DNA of 64,000 nucleotides, from contig JAACTC010000009.1 of the NCBI GenBank assembly GCA_009993635.1, positions 310,001-374,000 of the forward strand, given 5' to 3'. The stretch's first letter is position 1; each line of letters opens with the position of its first letter. The notes under the pieces were generated by a model. The model ran no database searches, was not told the DNA's origin, and saw nothing but the letters and a program-made list of their open reading frames with translations. This DNA is from Erythrobacter sp. GTDB taxonomy: Bacteria > Pseudomonadota > Alphaproteobacteria > Sphingomonadales > Sphingomonadaceae. Positions 26,973 through 39,163 of the stretch are shown here, piece by piece. The translations under genes were made by a program, and so were the position numbers.

Positions 26973-28328
26973 ATGACCGATTTTGCTGCCATCATCCTCG
27001 CCGCGGGCAAGGGCACCCGCATGAAGTCCGATCTGCACAAGGTGCTGCACCCGATTGCAGGGCTGCCCATGCTGCATCACCTGATCGCGTCGGTCGACGC
27101 ACTGGGGCCGCGGCGCAAGGTCGTGGTGGTGGGTGCCGGACGCGAACAGCTTGAGCAGGCGTTGAGCGACGATGCGCAGACCTGCCATCAGGAACCCCAG
27201 CTGGGCACCGGCCACGCGGTGCAGCAGGCCGAGGGCGAGCTGGGCGATTTCACCGGCGATGTGCTGGTCCTGTATGGCGATGTCCCCTTCGTGAAGGGTG
27301 AGACGATGCAGTCCATGCTCGACCGGCTCCACGCCGAAGACGCGCCCAAGGTGGTGGTGCTGGGGTTCGAGCCGGAGGATGCGCTGTCCTATGGCCGGGT
27401 GATCGCAGACGACGACGGCAAAATCGCCAAGATGGTCGAATTCAAGGACGCGAGCGAGGAAGAGCGCGCGTGCATCTTGTGCAATTCGGGCCTGATGGCA
27501 GCGCGCGCGCAGGATATGTTCGCACTCCTGCGGCGGGTCGGCAACGACAATGCGCAGGGCGAATATTACCTGCCGGACATCGTCAACATCGCGATCGCCG
27601 ATGGCGACACCTGCGCCGCGGTGACCGCCAGCGATCCGGGCGAGGTCGCCGGGATCAACAGCCGCGCCGAGCTCGCCCGGGCAGAGGCGCAATGGCAGGA
27701 ACTGAAGCGCGAAGAGGCGATGGAAAACGGCGCGACGCTGCGCGCGCCCGAAACCGTGTTCTTCAGCTACGACACGCAGATCGGCCGCGATGTGACGATC
27801 GATCCCAATGTCGTCTTCGGCCCCGGCGTGCGCGTGGCCGATGGCGCGCACATCAAGGCGTTCAGCCATCTGGAAGGTGCCACGGTGGGCGAGGGCGCGC
27901 AGGTCGGCCCCTATGCGCGCCTGCGCCCCGGCGCGGTGCTGGAGAAAGACGCCTTCGTCGGCAACTTCGTCGAGATGAAGAAATCGACGCTGGGCGAAGG
28001 CGCCAAGGCGAGCCATCTGACCTATCTGGGCGATACGCAGGTGGGTGCGGGCGCGAATATCGGCGCGGGCACGATCACCTGCAATTACGACGGCTATTTC
28101 AAATACAAGACCGAGATTGGCGAGCGCGCCTTCATCGGCTCCAACTCCGCGCTGGTCGCCCCGGTCAGGATCGGCGCGGATGCCATCGTGGCTGCGGGCA
28201 GCACGGTGACCCGCGATGTCGCGGCAGGCGAATTGCGGATGGAGCGCGCCGAGCAGTCGGTGAAGCCGGGCTGGGCGGATCGATTCCACGATACGATGAA
28301 AAAGAAGAAGCGGGGAGAATCGAAATGA
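26973..28328 (+). CDS. glmU: Bifunctional GlcNAc-1-P acetyltransferase/uridylyltransferase
   Basis: Makes UDP-GlcNAc for peptidoglycan and LPS. 451 aa: N-terminal pyrophosphorylase (IILAAGKGTRMKSDLHKVLHPIAG) and C-terminal left-handed beta-helix acetyltransferase with GAGTITCNYDGYFKYKTEIGERAFIGSNSALVAPV. The ATG at 26973 starts the canonical N-terminus; the longer open frame upstream is antisense to gph. The stop overlaps the next gene's ATG (ATGA). Confidence 0.97.
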   Translation: MTDFAAIILAAGKGTRMKSDLHKVLHPIAGLPMLHHLIASVDALGPRRKVVVVGAGREQLEQALSDDAQTCHQEPQLGTGHAVQQAEGELGDFTGDVLVLYGDVPFVKGETMQSMLDRLHAEDAPKVVVLGFEPEDALSYGRVIADDDGKIAKMVEFKDASEEERACILCNSGLMAARAQDMFALLRRVGNDNAQGEYYLPDIVNIAIADGDTCAAVTASDPGEVAGINSRAELARAEAQWQELKREEAMENGATLRAPETVFFSYDTQIGRDVTIDPNVVFGPGVRVADGAHIKAFSHLEGATVGEGAQVGPYARLRPGAVLEKDAFVGNFVEMKKSTLGEGAKASHLTYLGDTQVGAGANIGAGTITCNYDGYFKYKTEIGERAFIGSNSALVAPVRIGADAIVAAGSTVTRDVAAGELRMERAEQSVKPGWADRFHDTMKKKKRGESK

Positions 28329-28966
28329 GGCACTGGATGATTGCAGGCTGCGCGGCGCTGGCGCTGGCCGGATGCACGGTGCAGGATGGCGGCGAGGGTG
28401 AAGGCGCCGACCAGCTCGACACCGCCGATCTGGACGCGCGCGAGGATGCGCCAGCTCCCGCCACGCCCGCAGGCGATGCCACTGGCGAAAGCCGGAAAGA
28501 CCCCGCCAAGACCGCCGAGCGGGCAATGGACGAAATGGCCCAGCCGGTCGCCTGCGCGCAGGGGGAACCGACGCTGTTTTCCTGCGATGCGGGCCGCAAG
28601 CAGATCGCCGTGTGCGGCGTTACCGACGCGCGCGGCCAGCCGGATGTGCAGTATCGCTATGGCTCCGACACGGCGGAAATCGTGCTGAGCGGCGGGCGGT
28701 TCGCCAGCGTGCCCTATTCGGGTGGCGGCGAAGCGCAGATCGAATTTCCCAAGGGCGCCACGCGCTACATCGTCTACAGCCGCACGGTGCGGACCAATTT
28801 CGAGGCTGGTGAACCCAACAACCTCGAATTCACCGATGGCGTACTGGTGGTGCGCGGCGGCAAGCCGATTGCGGAGCGCAATTGCACCGGTAACGTGGAA
28901 TCGGTCGATATCAACGCAGCCGAATCCTACGGCGGCGCCGAAAGCGAGCTGTTCTATTACGACTGA
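28325..28966 (+). CDS. Predicted lipoprotein
   Basis: 213 aa with a lipoprotein signal (MRHWMIAGCAALALAGC; lipobox LAGC). After an acidic, Ala/Pro-rich linker (about 20-65) comes a folded part with four cysteines (ACAQGEPTLFSCDAGRKQIAVCG ... RNCTGN). No family recognised. Coupled to glmU through ATGA, yet probably unrelated in function. It is one of three small lipoproteins with acidic linkers in this window (also 32463 and 55148). Confidence 0.8.
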   Translation: MRHWMIAGCAALALAGCTVQDGGEGEGADQLDTADLDAREDAPAPATPAGDATGESRKDPAKTAERAMDEMAQPVACAQGEPTLFSCDAGRKQIAVCGVTDARGQPDVQYRYGSDTAEIVLSGGRFASVPYSGGGEAQIEFPKGATRYIVYSRTVRTNFEAGEPNNLEFTDGVLVVRGGKPIAERNCTGNVESVDINAAESYGGAESELFYYD

Positions 28967-29243
28967 CGGAGGCGACCGCGACGGCCCGCTCGCCTGCTGG
29001 TTATGCGGTCGGCCGATCGCAACCCGGCTGCAATGGCATCATGCGGTGCCCAAGGCCAAAAAGGGCCGCAGCACGGTGCCGGTCCACCCGATCTGCCACA
29101 AGACGATCCACGCCAACTTCACCAATGCCGAACTGGCACGGATCGGAGACGACCCGGAGCGGATGAAGGAGAAAGAGGCGGTGGCGAAGTTCGTGCGCTG
29201 GATCGCGGACAAGCCGCCCGATTTTCACGCGCCCACCCGCTAG
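28956..29243 (+). CDS. Small HNH endonuclease family protein, start uncertain
   Basis: About 80-95 aa. The HNH core is clear: CWLCGRPI, WHHAVPKAKKGRS, then HPICHKTIHANFT, i.e. two CxxC-type metal pairs around a histidine pair. The C-terminus KFVRWIADKPPDFHAPTR is shared with proteins I recall from related genera. No ATG, GTG or TTG lies in frame between the preceding coding sequence and the first cysteine; the best placed codon is ATT at 28956. An ACGGAGG ribosome-binding-like sequence lies at 28967. It overlaps the lipoprotein gene by 11 bases if ATT is used. Confidence 0.65.
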   Translation: MTTDGGDRDGPLACWLCGRPIATRLQWHHAVPKAKKGRSTVPVHPICHKTIHANFTNAELARIGDDPERMKEKEAVAKFVRWIADKPPDFHAPTR

Positions 29244-29280
29244 GAGGCGAGGGCGCTGCGCTGCGTCAGGCGTTCTGCAA

Positions 29281-29640
29281 TCAGGCTTCGCGCGTGATGA
29301 GGCTGGCGAGGATCAGGCCGAGCGCAGCGCCCACCAGATCGGCTGCCATGTCCTTCATGTCTGCCGAGCGGCCCCAGTCGGTCCACCACTGCGCGATCTC
29401 GATCAGGCCGCCGAAGAAGGCGAGCGCGAAGAACATCGCCACCGCGCTGCGATGGCGGAACGCGGCGACCGACAGGCCGCCGAGGACGAAGAAGGTAAGC
29501 CCGTGCAGAAGCTTGTCGTTGATCCGCCCGGGGCCATCGCCGCTGGGCATGATCGCCATCGCAAACGCGAGGCAAAGCGCCGCGACCAGCGCGATCTGCG
29601 CCAGCCGCGCAAGCGTTCTGGTCAGCGGGATGGTGGGCAT
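29281..29640 (-). CDS. VanZ-like membrane protein
   Basis: 119 aa with four hydrophobic segments. The VanZ-type signature is visible: NDKLLHGLTFFVLGGL (second helix start), then FFGGLIEIAQWWTDWGRSADMKDMAADLVGAALGLIL. Function of these short VanZ homologues is not established. It follows atpC on the same strand by 30 bases and may be read through from the atp operon. Confidence 0.8.
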   Translation of the reverse strand: MPTIPLTRTLARLAQIALVAALCLAFAMAIMPSGDGPGRINDKLLHGLTFFVLGGLSVAAFRHRSAVAMFFALAFFGGLIEIAQWWTDWGRSADMKDMAADLVGAALGLILASLITREA

Positions 29641-29670
29641 TATGGCGGAGCGGCGCGCGGGGAGCGCGGC

Positions 29671-29928
29671 CTAGCCTTCCACGTGTTCGGCGAGGATGGT
29701 CAGGCCGTTCTGGCCCACTTCGGCAAACCCGCCGCGCACCTCGATGGTTTCGGGCGTGGCACCGGCAGACTTGTAGATCTGCACCGCACCATCCCTGATC
29801 GTCGACATGAAGGGGGCATGGCCTTCGAGCACGCCGAATTCACCGTCCGTGCCGGGGACCACGACCATGTGGACATCGTCGCTGCGCACGTGGCGGGCGG
29901 GGGTCACCAGTTCGAAGTGAAGGGACAT
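29671..29928 (-). CDS. atpC: ATP synthase F1 subunit epsilon (short form)
   Basis: 85 aa, covering only the N-terminal beta-sandwich ([43 protein letters not shown]). The C-terminal two-helix domain that inhibits hydrolysis in E. coli (139 aa) is missing; short forms occur in related alphaproteobacteria. It is separated from atpD by two small unrelated genes and overlaps the upstream one by one to three bases. Confidence 0.95.
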   Translation of the reverse strand: MSLHFELVTPARHVRSDDVHMVVVPGTDGEFGVLEGHAPFMSTIRDGAVQIYKSAGATPETIEVRGGFAEVGQNGLTILAEHVEG

Positions 29929-30473
29929 TATTCTTCCTCAAGAACGTATTGCTGAATGATGAGAGAGGCTGTCGCGTCGATAGGGCCAAGATCGACGAAT
30001 TGCACGCCCAGATATTGCCCTTCGATCGTATCGGACCGCAATGTGACCGGCTGCAGGCCTTGCAGCATGGGCTGCATACCGAGGTCGGACTCATCGGGGT
30101 GCAGGTTTTCGCCGATCGCGGAAGGGTCCGCCAGAAGGCGGTCGAACACCGCCCTTGCACCGGTTCCACTGAAGGCGACCTGGCAGAACGAGGTGTCGCG
30201 GGCGTTCGAGATGATGATCTCGCCGTCGTCGCGGCTCAGGCGAACCTGCTCGACCGTGCCGGCACGCGGATGGTCGACCGTCCGCACGAAGGTGTAGCCC
30301 CGCGCTACGATGCCCGGCTCGTCGGCCAGGTCGCCAGCGTAGGACATCAGGTCGGGACATTGCGAAACGATCGCCTCCTGCGCAAGCTCGCCAAGCGTTT
30401 CCGCAGAGGCAGGCACTGCTCCGCACAGGGCCAGCCCGATCGTCAGGATAATGTATATCGTCGGGCGTCGCAT
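29928..30473 (-). CDS. Exported protein of unknown function inserted in the atp operon
   Basis: 181 aa with a signal peptide ([19 protein letters not shown]). The mature part has two cysteines (SQCPDLM, TSFCQVA) that could form a disulfide, and no recognisable family. It lies between atpD and atpC, six bases after the preceding membrane-protein gene, and its stop overlaps the atpC start (TAATG). It is therefore probably co-expressed with ATP synthase, though a role there is not implied by sequence. Confidence 0.7.
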   Translation of the reverse strand: MRRPTIYIILTIGLALCGAVPASAETLGELAQEAIVSQCPDLMSYAGDLADEPGIVARGYTFVRTVDHPRAGTVEQVRLSRDDGEIIISNARDTSFCQVAFSGTGARAVFDRLLADPSAIGENLHPDESDLGMQPMLQGLQPVTLRSDTIEGQYLGVQFVDLGPIDATASLIIQQYVLEEE

Positions 30474-30479
30474 TGCGCT

Positions 30480-30965
30480 TCAGTCCGTTGTGATCCGCGC
30501 TACCGCAGCAGCCTGCGAGGCGCTGTCTAGCTTCAGCCCGATGATCGCAGCGATTCCTCCGCCCAGCATATAGCCGACCATGCTGAGGATATCCGGCCAT
30601 ATCATACGGTGGACCACCATCTGCCATCCGGCGATCGGCATGGCCGCAATTGCGATCGCGCTGATCACGAACAGCGGCAGCATGATCGGCGCGCGCCTGC
30701 CCATCAGCCACAGAACCATACAGGCGAAATTCGTGGCGACGAATGGAAAGGCGAAGGCATAAAGCCAGATCGGCTGCGCGGGTTGATCGAACACCATGCG
30801 CGCGGCGATCTCGAACAACTCTTCGAATTCCTGCCAGTTTGCGCGCCGCCACCGATGAATGTCGAAGGCGGAGATCAGCAGGAAATCGGCGATTCCCAGT
30901 TGCAGCAGCCGCCGGAGCAGCACGTCCGCCCCCGGAGGGGCCGGTGCCTGCCGCTCCGGCGTCAT
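30480..30965 (-). CDS. Small membrane protein inserted in the atp operon
   Basis: 161 aa with four hydrophobic helices (around 20-36, 67-87, 93-112, 120-142). No family recognised. It follows atpD by six bases and is followed by the exported protein gene after six bases, forming an atpD-membrane-exported-atpC string. Tight spacing argues it is a real cistron of the operon. Confidence 0.7.
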   Translation of the reverse strand: MTPERQAPAPPGADVLLRRLLQLGIADFLLISAFDIHRWRRANWQEFEELFEIAARMVFDQPAQPIWLYAFAFPFVATNFACMVLWLMGRRAPIMLPLFVISAIAIAAMPIAGWQMVVHRMIWPDILSMVGYMLGGGIAAIIGLKLDSASQAAAVARITTD

Positions 30966-30971
30966 CGCTGC

Positions 30972-32462
<1,491 letters not shown>

Positions 32463-32828
32463 TTACTGGTCTACGGGTGTGGCACCGAGTTCGGTGCAGA
32501 TTTTCTCGGGATCGGCGAGTACCCAGCCGTCGCCGGCGTCGTTCGCGGTCAGCGTTGCGGTGTTGCGCAGATAGGTATCGTCGCCCAGGCCGAATTCGCA
32601 AATCGCGTCGTCGGAACCCAGCCCTGCGCGCTTGCACACGGCGGTGTTGACCGGTTCCGCGCCTTCGCAGGTTTCTTCGAAAACCGTGGTGAACAGGTCC
32701 TGATCGGTCGCCGGCAGGCTTGCCGTCGGCTCGGGGGTCGGCTGTTCGGGCGCGGGCGCGGGTTCGGGCGCCTGATCGCAGGCGGCCAGCAGCACAAGGG
32801 CCGGGAGGATGAAAGCGAGTGTCTTCAC
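32463..32828 (-). CDS. Small predicted lipoprotein inserted between atpG and atpD
   Basis: 121 aa. Lipoprotein signal MKTLAFILPALVLLAAC (lipobox LAAC) followed by a Pro/Glu/Ala-rich linker (about 18-40) and a domain with four cysteines (EETCEGAE, AVCKRAG, ICEFGLG, KICTELG). No known family. Spacing is 21 bases from atpG and 18 to atpD, so it is a true cistron of the operon. Its product should be membrane-anchored in the periplasm. Confidence 0.75.
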   Translation of the reverse strand: MKTLAFILPALVLLAACDQAPEPAPAPEQPTPEPTASLPATDQDLFTTVFEETCEGAEPVNTAVCKRAGLGSDDAICEFGLGDDTYLRNTATLTANDAGDGWVLADPEKICTELGATPVDQ

Positions 32829-32849
32829 AGTAGCGGATTTTCCGTGTCG

Positions 32850-33728
32850 TTAGAGCGCCTCTGCGCCCGCGATGATTTCGATCAGTTCGGTGGTAATCGC
32901 GGCCTGGCGGCTGCGGTTGTATTCGATGTTCAGGTCCTTGATCAGGTCGCCTGCGTTGCGCGTCGCATTGTCCATCGCGGTCATCGAGGCGCCCTGTTCG
33001 GATGCCTCGCGTTCGAGCAGCGCGCCGAACAGCTGCGTGCGGACGTAACGCGGCAGCAGGGCTTCGAGGATTTCCTCCTCGCCCGGCTCATACTCGACCA
33101 CGGCGTCTGCCTTGGGCACGTCGTCGGCCTCGGGCGCGGGGACCGGGATCAGCTGCTGCACGGTGGGGTTCTGCGCGAGCGCGGACTTGAAGATCGGATA
33201 GACCAGGTGGGCGATATCGAACTTGCCGTCTTCGAACATCTCGAGCAGCTCGTTGGCGATCGCTTCCGCCTCGTCGAACCCGGGGGTGCGCACGTTCGAG
33301 GTGTCGAAATGCCTGGCGATGGCATCGGCATTGGCGCGCTTGATCGGCGCACGGCCCTTGCGCCCGACGAGGTAGAACTCGACGTCCTTGCCGTCCTTGC
33401 GCAGTTCTGCCGCTTTCCTGAGCGCCTGCTTGACGATGTTGGCGTTGAGGCCGCCGCACAGGCCCTTGTCGGTGTTGACCACAACCAGCAGGTGGCGCTG
33501 GTCGCTGCCCGTGCCCGCCAGCAGCTTGGGCGCGGACTCGCCTCCGCCGACCTTGCTGGCCAGCGACGCCATCACCGCATTCAGCCGCTCCGCATAGGGG
33601 CGCGCGGCTTCGGCGGCTTCCTGTGCACGGCGCAGCTTCGCCGCCGCGACCATCTGCTTGGCCTTGGTGATCTTCTGCGTCGACTTGACCGACTTGATGC
33701 GGCCCTTGAGTTCCTTGAGGCTAGCCAT
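32850..33728 (-). CDS. atpG: ATP synthase F1 subunit gamma
   Basis: Central stalk subunit. 292 aa; N-terminal coiled helix [34 protein letters not shown] and the C-terminal helix [39 protein letters not shown] are diagnostic. Contains [12 protein letters not shown]. Between atpA and the lipoprotein gene. Confidence 0.98.
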   Translation of the reverse strand: MASLKELKGRIKSVKSTQKITKAKQMVAAAKLRRAQEAAEAARPYAERLNAVMASLASKVGGGESAPKLLAGTGSDQRHLLVVVNTDKGLCGGLNANIVKQALRKAAELRKDGKDVEFYLVGRKGRAPIKRANADAIARHFDTSNVRTPGFDEAEAIANELLEMFEDGKFDIAHLVYPIFKSALAQNPTVQQLIPVPAPEADDVPKADAVVEYEPGEEEILEALLPRYVRTQLFGALLEREASEQGASMTAMDNATRNAGDLIKDLNIEYNRSRQAAITTELIEIIAGAEAL

Positions 33729-33752
33729 TTCGGCTCCCTATTTCTTCGGGCC

Positions 33753-35294
<1,542 letters not shown>

Positions 35295-35332
35295 TCATCG
35301 ACGGTCGCCCCCGTTGCGCGGGGGCCGAGCCG

Positions 35333-35887
35333 TCAGCCTTTCATTGCCTGCGTCAGGGCGTTGAGACGGGTGCGGATCGATCCGTCGATCCGCTTTGAGC
35401 CGATGGTGACGATGAGGCCACCCAGCATATCGGGGTCGACGCTGCTGGTCAGCTTGACCGTGCGGCCTTCGCGCGCGGTCAGCTTCTGTTTGAGCGACGA
35501 CAATTGTTCTTCGGTCAGCGGGTGCGCGCTGATGACTTCGGCGCTCACCTCGCCGCGCTGGGCGGCGGCGATGTCGCGGAAGGCGCGGATGATGCGGCCC
35601 AGTTCGCCCAGCCGGCGGTTCTCTGCCAGCACACCCAGAAAACGCCGGGTGAGCGGGCTGATCTTCAGCAGCTTGGCGACCTCTTCGATCGCATCCGCCT
35701 TGGCCGTGCGCCCCAGCTGGGGGTTGGTGGTCAGCGATGCGAGCTCGGGCGATTCTTTGAGGGCGGCGGAAAGCGTATCGAGGTCGGATTCGACCGCGCT
35801 CACCACACCGTCCTCGGCCGCCAGTTCGAACAGGGCGACGGCGTATCGCCCTGCTAGGCTAGCCTGTATACCGGCGGAAATCTCCAC
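35333..35887 (-). CDS. atpH: ATP synthase F1 subunit delta
   Basis: Peripheral-stalk connector (OSCP-type). 184 aa from the GTG at 35887, preceded by AAGGA; the open frame continues upstream, but the family N-terminus ([17 protein letters not shown]) and usual length (about 180) fit this start. The C-terminal block [34 protein letters not shown] is diagnostic. First gene of the F1 operon; F0 genes are not in this window. Confidence 0.95.
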   Translation of the reverse strand: MEISAGIQASLAGRYAVALFELAAEDGVVSAVESDLDTLSAALKESPELASLTTNPQLGRTAKADAIEEVAKLLKISPLTRRFLGVLAENRRLGELGRIIRAFRDIAAAQRGEVSAEVISAHPLTEEQLSSLKQKLTAREGRTVKLTSSVDPDMLGGLIVTIGSKRIDGSIRTRLNALTQAMKG

Positions 35888-36109
35888 TCGAAGGGGTCCT
35901 TTTCGGGTCCGGAAAAACGATACGTGGCGCCAGCCGAACAGGGCCGCATCCGCAAAAGCAAGGGGGGCCACTTCGGCAAGGCTGGCGCGCGCCTAGCATC
36001 GGGGTTTGCGAAGCGCAAGCCGAGGGCGCGGGATTCGTTTGCCCGTTCGTCGGGCGCGGCGTAGGCTCTGACAAGGGAGCCTTGGCAAGCGGGGGTGGAA
36101 AGGCAGCCG

Positions 36110-36937
36110 ATGCAGATGACCAGCCTGGCGCCGCAATGCGGCGTAGAGATCAGCAACGTTCAACTGTCCGATGCGCGCGGGGACACGCTCGACGCGATCC
36201 GGCAGGCCGTGTGGGAGCATGGCGTCGCGCTGATCCGCGATCAGGATTTCGCGCCGGAACAGCATATCGCCTTTGCCCGGGCTTGGGGCGGCATCGACCT
36301 CAACGCCTACTTCCCGCTGACCGATGGCTACCCCGAGATCGCGGTGGTCGGCAAACGGCCAGACCAGACGACGAATATCGGCGGCGGCTGGCATACCGAC
36401 CATTCCTACGATGCGGTGCCCGCGATGGGTTCCATCCTGGTCGCGCGGCAGCTGCCGCCCAGCGGCGGCGATACGCTGTTCGCCCACATGGGCGCGGCCT
36501 ATGATGCGCTGTCCGACGATCTGAAGGCCGAAATCGAAGGGCTGGAGGCGTTTCACACCGCCGACCATGTCTACAGCCCGCAAGGCTATTACGCGCAGAC
36601 CGACATGGGCGATTCGCTACGCGGGAAGGAAGTGACCACCGGCGCGACGCACCCGGTGGTGGTCCGCCACCCGCAGACGGGCCGCCAGCTGCTTTACGTC
36701 AACGCCGCCTTCACCACGCATATCGTCGGCCGCACGCGCGAAGAGAGTATGCCGCTGCTCCAGCAGCTATTCGCCGCCGCCCTGCTGCCGGAGAATCAGG
36801 CGCGGGTCGTGTGGCAGCCCGGCTCGGTCGCGATCTGGGACAACCGGACGACGTGGCACATGGCGATGAACGACTATCAGGGCCATGCGCGCGAGATGCA
36901 CCGCATCACGCTGACCGGGGAGCCGCTGGCGGCTTGA
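36110..36937 (+). CDS. TauD/TfdA family dioxygenase
   Basis: 275 aa Fe(II)/2-oxoglutarate-dependent dioxygenase. The facial triad is visible: H95-x-D97 (GWHTDHSY) and H250 (NRTTWHMAMND); R265 (MHRITL) would bind 2-oxoglutarate. Family stretches include VNAAFTTHIVG and GSVAIWDNR. Substrate cannot be told; no sulfonate transport genes are adjacent, so taurine is not supported. ATG at 36110, eight bases after AAAGG. Single gene, convergent with the next. Confidence 0.9.
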   Translation: MQMTSLAPQCGVEISNVQLSDARGDTLDAIRQAVWEHGVALIRDQDFAPEQHIAFARAWGGIDLNAYFPLTDGYPEIAVVGKRPDQTTNIGGGWHTDHSYDAVPAMGSILVARQLPPSGGDTLFAHMGAAYDALSDDLKAEIEGLEAFHTADHVYSPQGYYAQTDMGDSLRGKEVTTGATHPVVVRHPQTGRQLLYVNAAFTTHIVGRTREESMPLLQQLFAAALLPENQARVVWQPGSVAIWDNRTTWHMAMNDYQGHAREMHRITLTGEPLAA

Positions 36938-37453
36938 TCACAGCGTGCGCGACAGCCAGGCAATCGGACCCAGGCAGAGAATTGTCAGACCCAAGCCGAC
37001 AAGCCACCAGCGGCGAATGAACATCATCGCCACGATCAGCATGCCAACCAAGGTGTCCGGAGCAAGCGCGAGAAAGACTTGTTGCCAGGGCAAATCGCGG
37101 TGCAGAACGTTGATCACGTAGGTGAGATGGATCGACCACATGAAGAGCGCCATCAACCCCCACTGATACTTGCGGTTGCTCTGGTAATAGGCAGCGAGGT
37201 CGACGCCGTCCGGCTCCACTGAGTCGGGCAGGCTCACTGCGGCGAGGAGCACGAGCAGCACCAGCGCAAACATAACGGGTAAAAACTGGGCGAGCGTAAT
37301 CGCCTCGTCATTCCCGCCTTTGGCGATCCCCCACCAGTATGACACGATGCTGAACAGAACGAACAGGGCGAAGATCGGCTGTGCCCAGTGCCATCGAACT
37401 TTGCGGGACCGCAGCACGCGATTCAGGTTCTCCAGCGCGAAAGCGACCGCCAC
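36938..37453 (-). CDS. Hypothetical membrane protein, N-terminus uncertain
   Basis: At least 171 aa from a GTG at 37453; about five TM helices (starting around AVAFALENLNRV, then PIFALFVLFSIVSYWWGI). The frame continues upstream as a hydrophobic segment IEQALVFASIVLG with no ATG, GTG or TTG. A CGGAG sits seven bases before an ATC at 37492, so the true start may be non-canonical and would complete the first TM helix. No family recognised. Ends one base from the dioxygenase stop. Confidence 0.7.
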   Translation of the reverse strand: MAVAFALENLNRVLRSRKVRWHWAQPIFALFVLFSIVSYWWGIAKGGNDEAITLAQFLPVMFALVLLVLLAAVSLPDSVEPDGVDLAAYYQSNRKYQWGLMALFMWSIHLTYVINVLHRDLPWQQVFLALAPDTLVGMLIVAMMFIRRWWLVGLGLTILCLGPIAWLSRTL

Positions 37454-37507
37454 TCCGAGAACGATGGATGCAAAGACGAGGGCTTGTTCGATCCGATTGC
37501 TCCGTGA

Positions 37508-39163
37508 TTAATTCGCCGGCTGGCAGGAATAGACCAGCCGCTCGTTCGGCTGGCTGGGGAGCGCGGATATCACCGCGTCCTGCTGCCGCCCCAGTTGCGC
37601 GGCAGCATCGGGGGCTTGGCACGAAGGCGCGGTGTAGCTGCCCCGTGCCTCGCGCGCGGCGGTGATCGCGCTGCGCGACAGCAGGTAGCGGTCTGCCCGG
37701 TAGGTGCGCGTCTGCGGGTCGTAGCGCGCCACGCTCACCACATCTTCGTCCTTGGGCACGAACACCCGCGCCCATTGCCCGCTGGCAAAGCCGTATTGCG
37801 TGCGCTCGTTCACGCAGCCATCCGCCGACCAGCGCAGATCGATGCTGCGCGCGGCATCGCCGGTCACGCGGCTGCGCGTGGGCTCCAGCGTGCAGATGAA
37901 CTTGCCTGCTGTGGCGAGCGAGGAATCGTCGGACACCTGCGCGCTGCCCGTCTCCTCGCCCAGCGCGGCCGCAACCCGCCGGTCTATCGCGTCGAGGCCC
38001 GGGCGGGTGAGATAGAGCGCGGCAGCCGTTACTGCCAGCACCGCGGCAGCGCCATAGCATGCGTAAGGCACCCATGCGGGCAGGGCGGTGCGGGCATCGC
38101 TATCCCATTCCGGATCGTCTTGCGCCACATCATCGCGCACGGTTTCGCCCGCAGCCAGTTCCTTCTCGCGCCGCTGGGCGAGCATGTAGCCCAGCACGCC
38201 AAGGCCGATCGCGGCGAGCACCAGCAGCAACGCCAGCGCAATGCGATTTTCGCGCTCTGCCTGCACCGCCAGCGTGGCCTCCAGCTGCAGGCGGGCGCGG
38301 CGTTCGCTGGACGCTTCGGAGCGTGCCTCCATCTGCTGGCGCGCGGCTTCGGCGGCGGCGGCGCGGCGCTGACGCTCCGCCTCGTCCAGCTCGGCAAGGC
38401 TGCGGCACGGCATGTCGTTGAGCTGCGGGGTTACACCGTTGGCGCGCAGGAACGGCACCAGTTCCCGGTTTGAGACCGCGAAGTAGAATTCGGCATCGGT
38501 CCCGTCGCTTTCCGCGCCGAACGAATTGACCCCCAGCACGCGCCCGCAATTATCGAGCAGCGGTCCGCCCGAATTGCCGCGCGCGATGGGCGCGGTGTGC
38601 AAAATCGTGTCGAACTGGCGGCTGGGCCGCTCGCCCGAAATGAACCCGCGGCTTTTCACCGGTGGCTGCGAACGCACGATATCGTTGATCGAAAGCCCCT
38701 GCGCGCGGTCCACATTCATTGGGTAGCCGACCGAGGTCACCGTATCGCCGCTGCCACCGGGGCGCGATGCGGCCAGCGTGAGCGGCGGCAGGCGCAGATT
38801 TCCCTCGATCGCCAGCAGGGCAAGGTCGGTCCCCGGGTCGATCGCGACGATGCGGGCGAAGGCGGGCGCATCGCCGTCGGGCGGCACGATGCCGATCACG
38901 CGGTCGCCCTGGAACGCGCCGCCCGTCAGCGCCTCGCGCACGACATGCGCGTTGGTGACGATGCGCTGCGGGGATACGGCGAAGCCGGTTCCGTGGCTCA
39001 GCGGGGACAGCTCTTCCTCGCCGCCCTCGACCGTCTTTTCGAAGATCACGATCCGCACCACGCCGCGCGCGGCGGCGTCGATATCGGCGGGCTCGGCCAT
39101 TGCGGGGGCGGCCAGCGCCAGCGGTGCGACCAGCAGCGCAAGGAAGAGGAGGATTCGCGTCAT
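37508..39163 (-). CDS. Trypsin-like serine protease with two transmembrane segments
   Basis: 551 aa. Signal peptide (RILLFLALLVAPLALAAPAMA), then a trypsin-like domain with triad H73 (TNAHVV), D113 (GTDLALL) and S198 (ARGNSGGPL). A charged alanine-rich coiled coil (255-305) leads to TM helix 308-328, a cytoplasmic loop of about 35 residues, TM helix 364-384, and a second periplasmic domain (about 390-551) with paired cysteines. There is no PDZ domain, so it is not a standard DegP/HtrA. The ATG at 39163 opens the signal peptide; substrate unknown. Confidence 0.85.
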   Translation of the reverse strand: MTRILLFLALLVAPLALAAPAMAEPADIDAAARGVVRIVIFEKTVEGGEEELSPLSHGTGFAVSPQRIVTNAHVVREALTGGAFQGDRVIGIVPPDGDAPAFARIVAIDPGTDLALLAIEGNLRLPPLTLAASRPGGSGDTVTSVGYPMNVDRAQGLSINDIVRSQPPVKSRGFISGERPSRQFDTILHTAPIARGNSGGPLLDNCGRVLGVNSFGAESDGTDAEFYFAVSNRELVPFLRANGVTPQLNDMPCRSLAELDEAERQRRAAAAEAARQQMEARSEASSERRARLQLEATLAVQAERENRIALALLLVLAAIGLGVLGYMLAQRREKELAAGETVRDDVAQDDPEWDSDARTALPAWVPYACYGAAAVLAVTAAALYLTRPGLDAIDRRVAAALGEETGSAQVSDDSSLATAGKFICTLEPTRSRVTGDAARSIDLRWSADGCVNERTQYGFASGQWARVFVPKDEDVVSVARYDPQTRTYRADRYLLSRSAITAAREARGSYTAPSCQAPDAAAQLGRQQDAVISALPSQPNERLVYSCQPAN

